A stretch of DNA of 64,000 nucleotides from Rhodococcus pseudokoreensis (GTDB lineage Bacteria; Actinomycetota; Actinomycetes; Mycobacteriales; Mycobacteriaceae). Within the stretch, counting starts at the first letter, position 1; every line of letters begins with the position of its first letter. This document shows, piece after piece, positions 52,680 through 61,602 of this stretch. Location: positions 4,650,001 through 4,714,000 of the forward strand of contig NZ_CP070619.1 of NCBI RefSeq assembly GCF_017068395.1, given 5' to 3'. The translations under genes and the position numbers were made by a program. Under the pieces are notes generated by a model. It was not told the DNA's origin and did no database searches. It saw only the letters and a program-made list of their open reading frames with translations.

Positions 52680-54027
52680 AATCACCGCCACCGCAACGGA
52701 TCGTGATGCCGCCGTCCACACGGTCCGGCTCGAGGCCACCAATCACGATGGCTCGTTCCTCGGAAAGAACGTGGCGCCCAAGAAGTTCGCCGCGAGCGCG
52801 GAGTCGGGGTTCGCGTTCGCCGATCTCCTGTTCGGCCTCGACCTGGGCAATGATCCGACCTTCGGTTTCGCCTACCCCGACTGGCGTGGGCACCTGGCCG
52901 ACGTCCAGTTCCGGCCCGACATGTCGACGCTGATGCAGTGGGAGCCCGGCCTGCAGTCCGTGATCGGTGACTACTGGCAGACGGACGGCACCCCGGTCGG
53001 GACGTGTCCTCGCAACCTGGCCCGAAAGCTGGTCGACCGACTGGCAACGCGTGGTTTCACGGCCACCGTGGCGGTCGAGATCGAGGCGACCCTGTTCCAG
53101 GAGTCCATTCACGAGGCCCGCGCCAAGGGATACCGCGACCTGACCCCGCTCGGCGGTTCCGCCGGAACCGCGTACCACCTCGCGAAATCGAAGGACTGGG
53201 TCGACTACATGTCGGCGGTCGCCCGTCGCCTCGAAGAGATCGGCATCGAGTGGGAGGCGTGGAGCGACGAGGACGCGGCAGGGCAGGTCGAACTCAATCT
53301 GGTTCCCGGTGACCCGATCTCGGTGTGCGATGCCTGGGCTCGCGCCCGGCAGGTGATGCGCGAGGTGGCCTTCGAACTCGGTCACACCGTGACCTTCATG
53401 GCCAAGCCGACAGCCGGATACGGTCAGGCCTCGCACGTCAACCTGTCCCTGCAGCGCGACGGGGTCAACGCGTTCTACGCGGAGGACGGGCCCTCACCGA
53501 CGATGCGGCACGCGATCGGCGGACTCCTCGCGACCATTCAGGGCGCGACGTCGATCGTGCTGCCGCAGATCACCTCGTACCGCCGCCTGGTCGACCTGAG
53601 CGGCCCGCCGACGACGGTCACGTGGGGCATCAGCAACAAGACCACCGCGGTGCGTGCGGTGTGCGGGCACCCGGCGTACTCCCGCCTCGAGTACCGGGTT
53701 CCCGGGGCCGACGCGAATCTGTACCTCGCGGTCGCGGCCATTCTCGCCGGGGTGATCGCAGGCCTCGACGGCGCGATCGAGCCGCCCGAGCCGGTCAGCG
53801 ACATGGCGTGGTGTGCGCCCGATCTCGAGCGGTTGCCGAACACCATCACCAAGGCGGCCGCCGCTCTCGAGGCGGATCCGATTCTGCGCGAACAACTCGG
53901 GGACGAGTTCGTCGACTACTGGGTGGGCACCCGCCGGTGGGAGTGGATGCAGTTCCACACCGCGGGTGGCGATCCGTGCGCCGAGCTGTCCGAATGGGAG
54001 TCGACGCGATACTTCGAGTTCCCGTGA
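52672..54027 (+). CDS. Glutamine synthetase-like (gamma-glutamylamide) ligase
   Basis: A 451-residue enzyme of the glutamine synthetase family, shaped like PuuA, IpuC and TdnQ rather than nitrogen-assimilation GlnA. Matches: LADVQFRPDMSTLMQWEPG, the metal-ligand VAVEIEATLF, EDAAGQVELNLVPGDPIS, MAKPTAGYGQASHVNLSL, TTVTWGISNKTTAVRAV and SRLEYRVPGADANLYLAVAA. Coupling to a peptidase C26 amidotransferase immediately downstream (4-bp overlap) fits gamma-glutamylation of an amine followed by removal of the glutamyl group. The amine is unknown. Confidence 0.88.
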   Translation: MSEITATATDRDAAVHTVRLEATNHDGSFLGKNVAPKKFAASAESGFAFADLLFGLDLGNDPTFGFAYPDWRGHLADVQFRPDMSTLMQWEPGLQSVIGDYWQTDGTPVGTCPRNLARKLVDRLATRGFTATVAVEIEATLFQESIHEARAKGYRDLTPLGGSAGTAYHLAKSKDWVDYMSAVARRLEEIGIEWEAWSDEDAAGQVELNLVPGDPISVCDAWARARQVMREVAFELGHTVTFMAKPTAGYGQASHVNLSLQRDGVNAFYAEDGPSPTMRHAIGGLLATIQGATSIVLPQITSYRRLVDLSGPPTTVTWGISNKTTAVRAVCGHPAYSRLEYRVPGADANLYLAVAAILAGVIAGLDGAIEPPEPVSDMAWCAPDLERLPNTITKAAAALEADPILREQLGDEFVDYWVGTRRWEWMQFHTAGGDPCAELSEWESTRYFEFP

Positions 54028-54797
54028 GCGCGGAGAACGCGACGCCCGGCACCATCCGGCCGATGATCGGCATCACCGGCCGGCGGTTCCGGCTGGGGCT
54101 GGTCGATGGACTCGACAAGCGTTACGGACACCTGTTCGCCGACGCCTTCATGTCCGACTTCTCGGACCGGATCGCCAGGGCCGGTGGGATTCCGGTCAAC
54201 CTGCCGTACGATGCCGACCCGGAGGCACTCTGCCACTGGCTGGCGGGCGTGGTCATCACCGGAGGCCAGGATGTTCATCCCGCGTACTGGGGTGGCGATC
54301 CGTCGGTGGTCCGGGACGTGGATCCGCGGGATGATCCGATGGTCCACGACCCCGACCGGGACGAGTACGAGATCGCGCTCGTGCGTGCCGCACTCGCCCG
54401 GCAGATTCCGGTGCTCGGGGTGTGCCGCGGCCTGCAGGTCCTCAACATCGCTCTGGGCGGCACGCTGATCGCGGACCTTCCGCCCGGTTCCGTCGAGCAC
54501 CTGTCGGTGTCGCCCCCGCTCACCGACGGCGCCGACGACCACAAGGTGACGTTCGAGCCCGGCTCGATCGCGGAACGGCTGTTCGGCGCCGGTGCGGTGA
54601 CCAATTCGTGGCACCACCAGGCGGTCGACCGCTGCGGTACCGGCCTGGTGGTCACGGGGCGCGCGGCCGACGGCGTCGTCGAAGCGGTCGAGTTGCCGGG
54701 GGCCGCGGTGCTCGGTGTCCAGTGGCATCCCGAGTGGATGGAACGCGACGATCCGGCACTGAGCTGGATCGTCGCCGAAGGAAACCAGCGGATCTAA
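54024..54797 (+). CDS. Class I glutamine amidotransferase/gamma-glutamyl hydrolase (peptidase C26, PuuD-like)
   Basis: A 257-residue protein from GTG 54024. The nucleophile Cys is in VLGVCRGLQVLNIALGG, His/Glu of the triad in VLGVQWHPEWM. GVVITGGQDVHPAYWGG is the C26 landmark. It hydrolyses a gamma-glutamyl amide or donates an amide group. It is the last gene of the three-gene operon, ended by a hairpin. Confidence 0.9.
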   Translation: MSAENATPGTIRPMIGITGRRFRLGLVDGLDKRYGHLFADAFMSDFSDRIARAGGIPVNLPYDADPEALCHWLAGVVITGGQDVHPAYWGGDPSVVRDVDPRDDPMVHDPDRDEYEIALVRAALARQIPVLGVCRGLQVLNIALGGTLIADLPPGSVEHLSVSPPLTDGADDHKVTFEPGSIAERLFGAGAVTNSWHHQAVDRCGTGLVVTGRAADGVVEAVELPGAAVLGVQWHPEWMERDDPALSWIVAEGNQRI

Positions 54798-54807
54798 CCC
54801 CGGAAAG

Positions 54808-54842
54808 ACTGTCGGCCGTCACCGAAAGTGGCGGCCGACAGT
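54808..54842. terminator. Hairpin between amidotransferase and convergent tetR
   Basis: ACTGTCGGCCGTCAC (54808-54822) pairs with GTGGCGGCCGACAGT (54828-54842), 14 of 15, loop CGAAA. It can serve both convergent genes. Confidence 0.75.
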
Positions 54843-54864
54843 TGTCTTTCGTGTCAGCCCGGCA

Positions 54865-55545
54865 TCAGTCCACGCTCACCCAGGACGCGAGCGAGCGCAG
54901 GGTTACCGCGGGAGGGACCGTCGAAACTCGGCGCGCCGGCACGGAAGCAGCGCCGAGGTTGGCGGCCATCCATGCGTCGAGTATTCCGAGGACGAGCTCG
55001 ATCTGCAGCTCAGCCGTTGTGCGGTCGGTGAATACCAGCCAGTTGAGCGCGAATCCGTCGGACAACGTGGACACCAGGTAGGTCAGTTCGTCGATCGTTT
55101 CCGGGCCGACCGACTGGCCCGCAGCGGTCGCGGCGGCGTCGAGGATCGCTCGCATGGTCGCGAGTGCCTCGTTGTACACCATCTCGGCCTGCCGGCTCTC
55201 CTGACGCTGGCCCCAGCTGATCAGCTCGACGATCGCCGCGCCGAAGTCCGGACTCGCCAGGTACCACTCCATCCCGCCACGCAGCAGGGCACGCGCCGTG
55301 GACGCCACGTTGCCGTGGACGTCGTTGCGTGTCAACACCTCTCGATACTGTGCGGTGACGTGCTCGAAGACAGCTGCGAACAGCACCTCCTTGGAGGAGA
55401 AGCAGTAGTGCAGCGTGGCCAGTGGAGCGTTCGCCTCTTCCGCGATCCGGCGAGTGGTGGCGCCGTCCACTCCGTGGGCGGCAATCACGCGCACGGCTGC
55501 TGCCACCAGTTCGGCGCGACGTTCGGCGGCGGGAATGCGAGCCAT
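54865..55545 (-). CDS. TetR-family repressor, copy 1
   Basis: A 226-residue repressor. N-terminal HTH RVIAAHGVDGATTRRIAEEA, then PLATLHYCFSSKEVLFAAVF; C-terminal TetR ligand domain with GFALNWLVFTDRTTAELQIE. It is very similar along its whole length to the TetR at 58189. Divergent from the PhyH gene; inverted repeats at 55568-55583 and 55688-55703 lie in the shared promoter. Confidence 0.93.
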   Translation of the reverse strand: MARIPAAERRAELVAAAVRVIAAHGVDGATTRRIAEEANAPLATLHYCFSSKEVLFAAVFEHVTAQYREVLTRNDVHGNVASTARALLRGGMEWYLASPDFGAAIVELISWGQRQESRQAEMVYNEALATMRAILDAAATAAGQSVGPETIDELTYLVSTLSDGFALNWLVFTDRTTAELQIELVLGILDAWMAANLGAASVPARRVSTVPPAVTLRSLASWVSVD

Positions 55546-55567
55546 GCGATCTCCTGTCGAGACAGAA

Positions 55568-55583
55568 CTGATCAGATGATCAT
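55568..55583. promoter_or_regulatory. TetR operator candidate A
   Basis: CTGATCAGATGATCAT is an interrupted TGATCA palindrome 23 bp upstream of the first tetR start. Read on the other strand it is ATGATCATCTGATCAG, the best example of the motif seen at four places around the two tetR genes. Confidence 0.55.
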
Positions 55584-55687
55584 GTCGAGTCTCACGTTAG
55601 CAGTCAGATGAGTGGGGAACGGCCCTATCGCCGAGAAAAGCCGTCCCCAACTGCAGGTAAACCTCCGAAATCTCTGAGTCAAACATC

Positions 55688-55703
55688 TTGATCATATGAC
55701 TGA
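55688..55703. promoter_or_regulatory. TetR operator candidate B
   Basis: TTGATCATATGACTGA, about 90-100 bp upstream of the PhyH start, shares the TTGATCAT half with candidates A, C and D. Confidence 0.45.
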
Positions 55704-55790
55704 CTTGGCTTACGGTATGAGCCGGATCACATCGCCGACTCCGGCGCCCCTCCAATGCGACCAGCCCAATTTCGAAGGAACAGACCCCTC

Positions 55791-56690
55791 ATGACGACGA
55801 ACGAACTCACACGTCTGACTCCCGACGTCACCACAGAAGCCGCGGTCGAGGTGATCATGCGAGACGGCGGCGTGATCATCGAAGGGCTCTTCGACGAAGC
55901 CACCATCGAGGGACTCGAGACCGACTTGGGCCCCGTGCTCGACCGGGTCGACACCGGCCACGACGAGCTGTTCGCCGGCAACAGAACCAAGCGCGCAAGC
56001 GGCTTGTTCGCGCGGACCGAGCACATGGCGACGGTCGCGCTGAACCCGTTGTACCGAGGCGTCGCCGAGCGCATTCTCAACAAGCCGATCAACGTCTTCT
56101 TCGGTGAAGAGTCGATGCCGAACCCGGCAGGCATGCACGTAGGCGCGACGATGGCCATCAAGATCGGCCCGGGGCAGGGTTCGCAGCCGCTTCATCGTGA
56201 CGACTCGGTCTGGTTGTGGCGGCACCCCACGTATCAGCGCGAAGCGCGGGTGCAGATCATGGTGGCGGTCAGCGACTTCACCGCCGAGAACGGCGGCACC
56301 CTCGTGATCCCGGGCTCGCACCTGTGGGACGACGAGCGCGCACCGCGCCTCGAGGAGGCGATCCCGACGGAGATGAAGGCCGGGTCGGCGCTGATCTGGA
56401 TCGGCTCCACCTATCACGGTGGTGGCCAGAACACCACGTCGGACGAGTACCGCTTCGGCCTGTCGATGGGCTACGACCTCGCATTCCTGCGCCCGGAGGA
56501 GAACCCCTTCCTCACCTACACCCTCGATCAGATTCGGTCGTTCCCGGAGGAGATCCAGCGAGCACTCGACTTTTCCTCGGAACACTACGTCGGCTGGGTC
56601 GAGGTCGGGGGCCAGATGTCCGACCCCATGGACCTGCTCGGTTGTGACGAGTACACCGCTATCGGCGCCGCGCTCCCCGCCCGCGTCTGA
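55791..56690 (+). CDS. Phytanoyl-CoA dioxygenase (PhyH) family Fe(II)/2-oxoglutarate oxygenase
   Basis: A 299-residue non-haem iron oxygenase from ATG 55791. The metal triad is H135-R-D137 (PLHRDDSVWLW) and distal H209 (STYHGGGQNTTSDEYRFGLS), with a downstream Arg for 2-oxoglutarate. ENGGTLVIPGSHLWDDERAP is the family landmark. Family members hydroxylate acyl-CoAs or secondary metabolites. It is 17 bp before an MFS transporter gene and between two related TetR genes, so substrate import and hydroxylation are probably induced together. Confidence 0.88.
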   Translation: MTTNELTRLTPDVTTEAAVEVIMRDGGVIIEGLFDEATIEGLETDLGPVLDRVDTGHDELFAGNRTKRASGLFARTEHMATVALNPLYRGVAERILNKPINVFFGEESMPNPAGMHVGATMAIKIGPGQGSQPLHRDDSVWLWRHPTYQREARVQIMVAVSDFTAENGGTLVIPGSHLWDDERAPRLEEAIPTEMKAGSALIWIGSTYHGGGQNTTSDEYRFGLSMGYDLAFLRPEENPFLTYTLDQIRSFPEEIQRALDFSSEHYVGWVEVGGQMSDPMDLLGCDEYTAIGAALPARV

Positions 56691-56707
56691 ACGAATCGGA
56701 GAAACTG

Positions 56708-58177
56708 ATGACAGAGATCCACCAGCAAGCCGGACTCGCCGGTGAGGCGCCTGCTCGCCGTGCGCCGAACAAGGGAGTGCTGATCGGAGTCGGCACGCTG
56801 CTGATCGTCCTGACCAACGCCGTCATCTTCATCCTGCCGCCGCTGCTGCCGATCATCCAGGCGCAGTACGGCCTTGCCACAGTGGCCGAGACGACGTGGC
56901 TGTACACAGCGCTGACTCTCGGCGGGGGAGCGGGTTTCATCCTGCTGCCGCGCCTCGCGGATCTGTACGGCGACCGAAACGCCTCCGTGGCGGCGTCCGC
57001 ATTCCTCGCGGTCGGCGCGCTCATACCGGCTGTCGGCGACTCCTATCCGACCCTCCTCGTCGGCTGCATTCTCATGGGCTTCGGTGGTGCGGCGCAGTTG
57101 CTTCCGCTCGGTTTCCTGCGTCGCAACCTCGGCGAGGACGGCATCACGGTGGGTGTCGCGGTTCTCGTCGTCGCCACCGGTGTCGGCATCGTCGTGGGCA
57201 TGATCGGCGGCGGCTTCATCGTCGAGAGCCTGTCGCTGCGAAGCTTCTTCGTCATCCTGACCGCAGTGTGCGCGGCCACGACCATTGCGTGCCATGTCAC
57301 GATCCCGCATGCCCCGCCCGCCGAGCGTAACGGCCGCATCGCTGTTCTCGGCACGGTGTGGATGATCGCGTGGGTCGCGGCGATCCTGCTGACTTTGACG
57401 CAAGGACTCGTGTGGGGCGTCGCGGCACTTGTTCCGTTGGTGGCCGGCATCATCGGTGGCATCGCATGGGTGCGCGTCGAGCGCCGGTCGACCGCGGCGG
57501 TATTCGACGTCGCAATGATGAAGACGCCTCTGGTCACCGCGTCGTGCTTGTGCATCGCCTTGTTCGCAGCGGTGAACTCGGCCTTTCTGCTGCTGCTCAG
57601 CACGTACGCCCAGATCACTCCCGCGGATCTTCGTCCGGAAGACTCCTACGGCCTCGGGCTCAGCGCGCTGCAGACGGGCTGGCTCATGGCACCCTTCGCG
57701 GCGGCGTTCCTGATCCGCGGAACCGTGCTCGACCGCGCCTTGCTCAACGGCCGTGGTGTCCCCGTCTTCGTCATCGGAGCGCTCACCAGCGCATCGGGGC
57801 TGGTCTGGCTCGCCCTGGCGCACGACCAGCAGTGGCAGCACCTCGTGGGCGCTGCCGTCATGGGTCTCGGGACCAGAATCGGCTATGCAGCCGGCTTCAC
57901 GATGGTGCAGATGGCGGTGCCCGAAGAGAAGGCCGGGATGGCGGCCGGTGTCGCCGGCACGTTCATGGCCGTGGGTTTCGCCTTCGGCACGGCACTCGTC
58001 AGCGGCGACCTCAGCGCCTCCCTGGTTCCGGTGGTCGGCACCGGCCTCGAGGTCGCGGCAAAGGGCCTCTACGGCACCGGCTACTGGCTGTCGGGAGTCC
58101 TCGCCCTGCTCATCGTGGTGACCGTGCTGATCTCACGCGCTCGGTCCGGTCGACGCGTCGAAAGTGCCGTGTCCTGA
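56708..58177 (+). CDS. MFS transporter
   Basis: A 489-residue permease with about fourteen hydrophobic segments. The cytoplasmic loop with PRLADLYGDRNASVAASAFL is the MFS loop 2-3 signature. Many Gly/Ala-rich helices follow (for example VLVVATGVGIVVGMIGGGFI). It may be an importer or an efflux pump of the drug:H+ DHA2 type; its pairing with a catabolic oxygenase favours substrate uptake, but this is inference. Confidence 0.88.
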   Translation: MTEIHQQAGLAGEAPARRAPNKGVLIGVGTLLIVLTNAVIFILPPLLPIIQAQYGLATVAETTWLYTALTLGGGAGFILLPRLADLYGDRNASVAASAFLAVGALIPAVGDSYPTLLVGCILMGFGGAAQLLPLGFLRRNLGEDGITVGVAVLVVATGVGIVVGMIGGGFIVESLSLRSFFVILTAVCAATTIACHVTIPHAPPAERNGRIAVLGTVWMIAWVAAILLTLTQGLVWGVAALVPLVAGIIGGIAWVRVERRSTAAVFDVAMMKTPLVTASCLCIALFAAVNSAFLLLLSTYAQITPADLRPEDSYGLGLSALQTGWLMAPFAAAFLIRGTVLDRALLNGRGVPVFVIGALTSASGLVWLALAHDQQWQHLVGAAVMGLGTRIGYAAGFTMVQMAVPEEKAGMAAGVAGTFMAVGFAFGTALVSGDLSASLVPVVGTGLEVAAKGLYGTGYWLSGVLALLIVVTVLISRARSGRRVESAVS

Positions 58178-58188
58178 AACAGGGTGCG

Positions 58189-58869
58189 TCAGTCCACGCT
58201 CACCCAGGACACCAGTGAACGCAGGGCCTCTTCGGGTGACGCCTTCGCGGCCGGAGCCACCGGCCTGGGCACGTCGCCGAGGTTGGCGGCCATCCACGCG
58301 TCGAGCACTCCGAGGACGAGTTCGATCTGCGACTCGGCGGCTGCACGGTCGGTGAACACCAGCCAGTTGAGCGCGAAACCGTCGGACAACGTGGACACGA
58401 TGTAGGTCAGTTCGTCGATCGTTTTCGGGTCGACCGACTGGCCTGCATCGGTCGCGGCGGCCTCGAGGATCGCCCGCATGGTCGCGAATGCCTCGTTGTA
58501 CACCATCTCGGCCTGCTTGCCCTCCTGACGCTGGGCCCAGCTGATCAGCTCGACGATCGCCGCGCCGAAGTCCGGATTCGCCAGGTACCACTCCATCACG
58601 CCGCGCAACAGGGCGCGCGCGGTGGTCTCGACGTCGCTTTGGACGTCGTTGCGCGCCAACACCTCTCGATACTGTGCAGTGACGTGTTCGAACACCGCCG
58701 CGAACAGCACCTCTTTCGTGGCAAAGCAGTAGTGCAGCGTGGCCAGCGGAGCGTTCGCGTCCTGCGCGATGCGGCGTGTGGTCGCGCCGTCCACCCCGTG
58801 GGCGGCGATCATGCGCACGGCCGCGGCCACCAGTTCGGTGCGACGTTCTGCGGCGGGAATGCGGGCCAT
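58189..58869 (-). CDS. TetR-family repressor, copy 2
   Basis: A 226-residue repressor from ATG 58869. RMIAAHGVDGATTRRIAQDA and PLATLHYCFATKEVLFAAVF in the HTH and GFALNWLVFTDRAAAESQIE in the ligand domain match copy 1 at 54865 nearly residue for residue; the C-terminal 20 residues diverge. It faces the MFS gene and diverges from the acyl-CoA ligase. Likely a duplication with shared or overlapping operators. Confidence 0.93.
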   Translation of the reverse strand: MARIPAAERRTELVAAAVRMIAAHGVDGATTRRIAQDANAPLATLHYCFATKEVLFAAVFEHVTAQYREVLARNDVQSDVETTARALLRGVMEWYLANPDFGAAIVELISWAQRQEGKQAEMVYNEAFATMRAILEAAATDAGQSVDPKTIDELTYIVSTLSDGFALNWLVFTDRAAAESQIELVLGVLDAWMAANLGDVPRPVAPAAKASPEEALRSLVSWVSVD

Positions 58870-58892
58870 GCGTTTCTCCTGTCGAATCGAAC

Positions 58893-58908
58893 CTGAACGG
58901 ATGATCAA
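58893..58908. promoter_or_regulatory. TetR operator candidate C
   Basis: CTGAACGGATGATCAA, on the other strand TTGATCATCCGTTCAG, 24 bp upstream of the second tetR start, in the same relative position as candidate A before the first tetR. Confidence 0.5.
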
Positions 58909-59010
58909 GTCAGTTCTGCACGCTACCAGCAGAAAGGGCAAACGGGCCGTCGCATCGTCGAGAACAGGCCCTTCGGATCCACGGTTCGCACCCTTTCATA
59001 GTCATGTGCC

Positions 59011-59026
59011 TTGATCAATTGACCAT
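59011..59026. promoter_or_regulatory. TetR operator candidate D
   Basis: TTGATCAATTGACCAT, about 150-165 bp upstream of the acyl-CoA ligase start, in a 308-bp intergenic stretch that otherwise shows no gene. Confidence 0.45.
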
Positions 59027-59177
59027 GTTCTTCTAGTCTATGACTGAGCCCACAGTCCGGCGCCATCGGCGATCGGAGGGCACGAGCCACGAGCTCACCG
59101 CGAATGCGCCGTCACGACCTGAGATCGCGAGCCGCACCCGCTTCAACGCCGCACTGCACCCGACATAGAGGATGACC

Positions 59178-60815
59178 ATGACCGGAGTCCAATCGGTTCA
59201 CCAGGAACGCGCGATCGCGCTCGATCGCATGGCTGTGGACCCGCCGATCGACACCCTCATCGGCCTGCTGGCGGTCCAGGCCCTCCGGTATCCCGACCGC
59301 GAGTTCCTCCGCTTCGCGGAAGGGTCGTGGACGTTCGGCGAGATCGACGACTGGACGTCACGCCTGGCGCAGCGACTCGTCTCCGAGGACGGGGTCCGCG
59401 AAGGCGACCGGGTCGCGATCATGCTGCCCAACGTGGTGCAGTGGCCGATCGCCTGGCTCGCGATCCTCAAGGCCGGCGGCGTCGCGGTGCCGATCAATTC
59501 GTCGTATCAGCGCGCAGACCTCGAATTCGTGCTGCGGGATTCCGGCGCCCGGGTGATGGTCACCGACACCGGTCACACCCCGCTCGTCGACGAGGTGCGC
59601 GCCACGAACGGCGATCTGGGCGAAATCCGGATCGTCGAGGCCGCCTCGTGCGACGAACTCGGACAGTATCCGGCGGACAGGCCGGGGGTCGCCATCTCCG
59701 GTGCGACGCTCGCGAACCTCCAATACACGTCGGGAACAACCGGATTCCCGAAGGCGTGCATGCTGACCCACGACTACTGGGTTCGGCTGGGGTGGGTCTG
59801 CGCGAGCGCGGCGGGCCTCGGGGCCGACGACGTGGCACTCACCTCGCAGCCGTTCTCGTACATGGACCCGCAGTGGAACACCTCGCTGTGCCTCACGATC
59901 GGCGCGCCGCTGGTGGTCCTGCCCCGGTTCTCCGCCTCGGGTTTCATGGCGGACGTCCGCAGGCACCGGGCCACATTCTGCTACGTGCTCGGCTCGATGC
60001 CCACGCTGCTGTTCAAGCAGGCGCCGAGCCCGCAGGACCGGGACAACGACCTGCGCCTCGTGCTGTGCTCGGCAATCCCCGTCGCGCTGCACGCAGGGCT
60101 CGAACAGCGTTGGGGTGCGCCGTGGCGGGAGATCTTCGGGATGACCGAAAGCGGCGTCGACCTGGTCAGCCTCCCCGAGCGCGCGGCCGACGTCGGCAGC
60201 GGGCGGCTGGGGCAGCCGGTTCCGACGAAGCAGGTCCGGGTGGTCGATCCGCAGGGCGCAGAGGTTGCCGAGGGAGAATCCGGCGAGCTGATCACGTCGG
60301 GCAGCCCGATGATGCTGGGCTACTGGAACCGGCCCGAAGACACCGCGCAGGTCCTGCGCGACGGCTGGCTCCACACCGGCGATGTCGCGGTCCGCGAGGC
60401 GGACAGCTACCGCCTGGTGGGCCGGATCAAGGACATGGTTCGCCGCGGCGGCGAGAACATCGCGAGCGCCGAGGTCGAACGCGTCCTCGAGCGCGACGAC
60501 ACCGTCGTCGCGGCAGCGGTGGTCGGCGTCCCGGACGAGCTGTTCGGCGAGGAGGTCAAGGCCTTCGTGCAGCTGGCCCCTGGCGTCGAGGAATGCCGCC
60601 CGGCCGCAGAGCGAATCGTCGACGGCGCGCGAACCCAGTTGGCGCGCTTCAAGGTTCCGCGTTACGTCGAGTTCGTCGCCGATTTCCCGCGCACCCCGTC
60701 CGAGCGTGTGTCGAAGCCGGCGCTGAAGGCGCGCGCCGCCGAACATCCGGGCATCACCCACGACCTGCAGCCGCTGCGCACCGCCGGCAGCGGCAACGAC
60801 AGGAGCCACACATGA
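59178..60815 (+). CDS. Acyl-CoA ligase (AMP-binding, class I adenylate-forming)
   Basis: About 545 residues from ATG 59178 (ATG 59172 lies directly on the AGAGG ribosome site). P-loop LQYTSGTTGFPKACMLTH, GMTESGVDLVSLP, HTGDVAVREADSYRLVGRIK and KDMVRRGGENIASAEVERVL are intact. It activates a carboxylic acid to its CoA thioester; the acid is unknown. Its stop overlaps the next gene by 4 bp. First gene of a four-gene catabolic run. Confidence 0.9.
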   Translation: MTGVQSVHQERAIALDRMAVDPPIDTLIGLLAVQALRYPDREFLRFAEGSWTFGEIDDWTSRLAQRLVSEDGVREGDRVAIMLPNVVQWPIAWLAILKAGGVAVPINSSYQRADLEFVLRDSGARVMVTDTGHTPLVDEVRATNGDLGEIRIVEAASCDELGQYPADRPGVAISGATLANLQYTSGTTGFPKACMLTHDYWVRLGWVCASAAGLGADDVALTSQPFSYMDPQWNTSLCLTIGAPLVVLPRFSASGFMADVRRHRATFCYVLGSMPTLLFKQAPSPQDRDNDLRLVLCSAIPVALHAGLEQRWGAPWREIFGMTESGVDLVSLPERAADVGSGRLGQPVPTKQVRVVDPQGAEVAEGESGELITSGSPMMLGYWNRPEDTAQVLRDGWLHTGDVAVREADSYRLVGRIKDMVRRGGENIASAEVERVLERDDTVVAAAVVGVPDELFGEEVKAFVQLAPGVEECRPAAERIVDGARTQLARFKVPRYVEFVADFPRTPSERVSKPALKARAAEHPGITHDLQPLRTAGSGNDRSHT

Positions 60816-61591
60816 CCGAGAACTACCTGGACGTGCACATCGACCGCGACGTCGCCGTGCTCACGCTGAACCGCCCCGCGAAGCTGAACGTGATGGACGT
60901 GGCCACGCGGGTGAGGCTCGCGCAGACGATCCGCCGGTTCGGGACGGGGGACGTCGTCCGCGGAATCGTGCTCACGGGTGCGGGGCGGGCTTTCTCCGCC
61001 GGTGAGGACCTGCAGTCAGTGCCGACCAGTTACGACGAGATTCACGAGGCCTTCGCGACGTTCCACGACATCACCCGGGCGATTCTGGAGACGGAGGTCC
61101 CCGTGATCGCGGCGGTGAACGGGATCGCGGTCGGCGGCGCCTCGGAGATCACGCTGTGCTGCGACTCGCGGATCGGCACCCCCGCCGCCGAGTACTTCCA
61201 GCCGGAGAACCACCGCGGGATCATCATCTCGAACGCCTCGAGCCTCCTCATGGGCCGCCTGGTCCGGAACCACGCGATGCGAATCATTCTCGGCTCCAAC
61301 CGGATCGGCGCGGACGAGGCCCTGCGGATCGGGCTGCTCGACGAGATCGTGGCCCCGCAGACGCTGGTGGACCGTGCGGTCGAGGTGATCCGGCAGTGGA
61401 ACTCCGATCCCCGTACCACTGCACTGCACCTGGGCCTGCTGCGGCCGCGGCCCGAAGACGTCGAGGCCGCGTTCGCCCGCGAGGACGACGCCGCCCGCCA
61501 GTCGTGGGAGTCGGGTGCCTTCACCGAGGGCATCGAGGGCTTCTGGGCATCGAAGAACGCGGCGCCGACGGCGCCCCTGACGAGCAATTGA
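60812..61591 (+). CDS. Enoyl-CoA hydratase/isomerase family protein
   Basis: A 259-residue crotonase. LTLNRPAKLNVMD, the oxyanion-hole pieces GRAFSAGEDLQS and GIAVGGASEI, and the second-Glu region FQPENHRGIIIS are visible. It likely hydrates or cleaves the CoA ester made by the upstream ligase. ATG 60812 overlaps the ligase stop (ATGA). Confidence 0.9.
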   Translation: MTENYLDVHIDRDVAVLTLNRPAKLNVMDVATRVRLAQTIRRFGTGDVVRGIVLTGAGRAFSAGEDLQSVPTSYDEIHEAFATFHDITRAILETEVPVIAAVNGIAVGGASEITLCCDSRIGTPAAEYFQPENHRGIIISNASSLLMGRLVRNHAMRIILGSNRIGADEALRIGLLDEIVAPQTLVDRAVEVIRQWNSDPRTTALHLGLLRPRPEDVEAAFAREDDAARQSWESGAFTEGIEGFWASKNAAPTAPLTSN

Positions 61592-61602
61592 GATCGGAGA
61601 CA

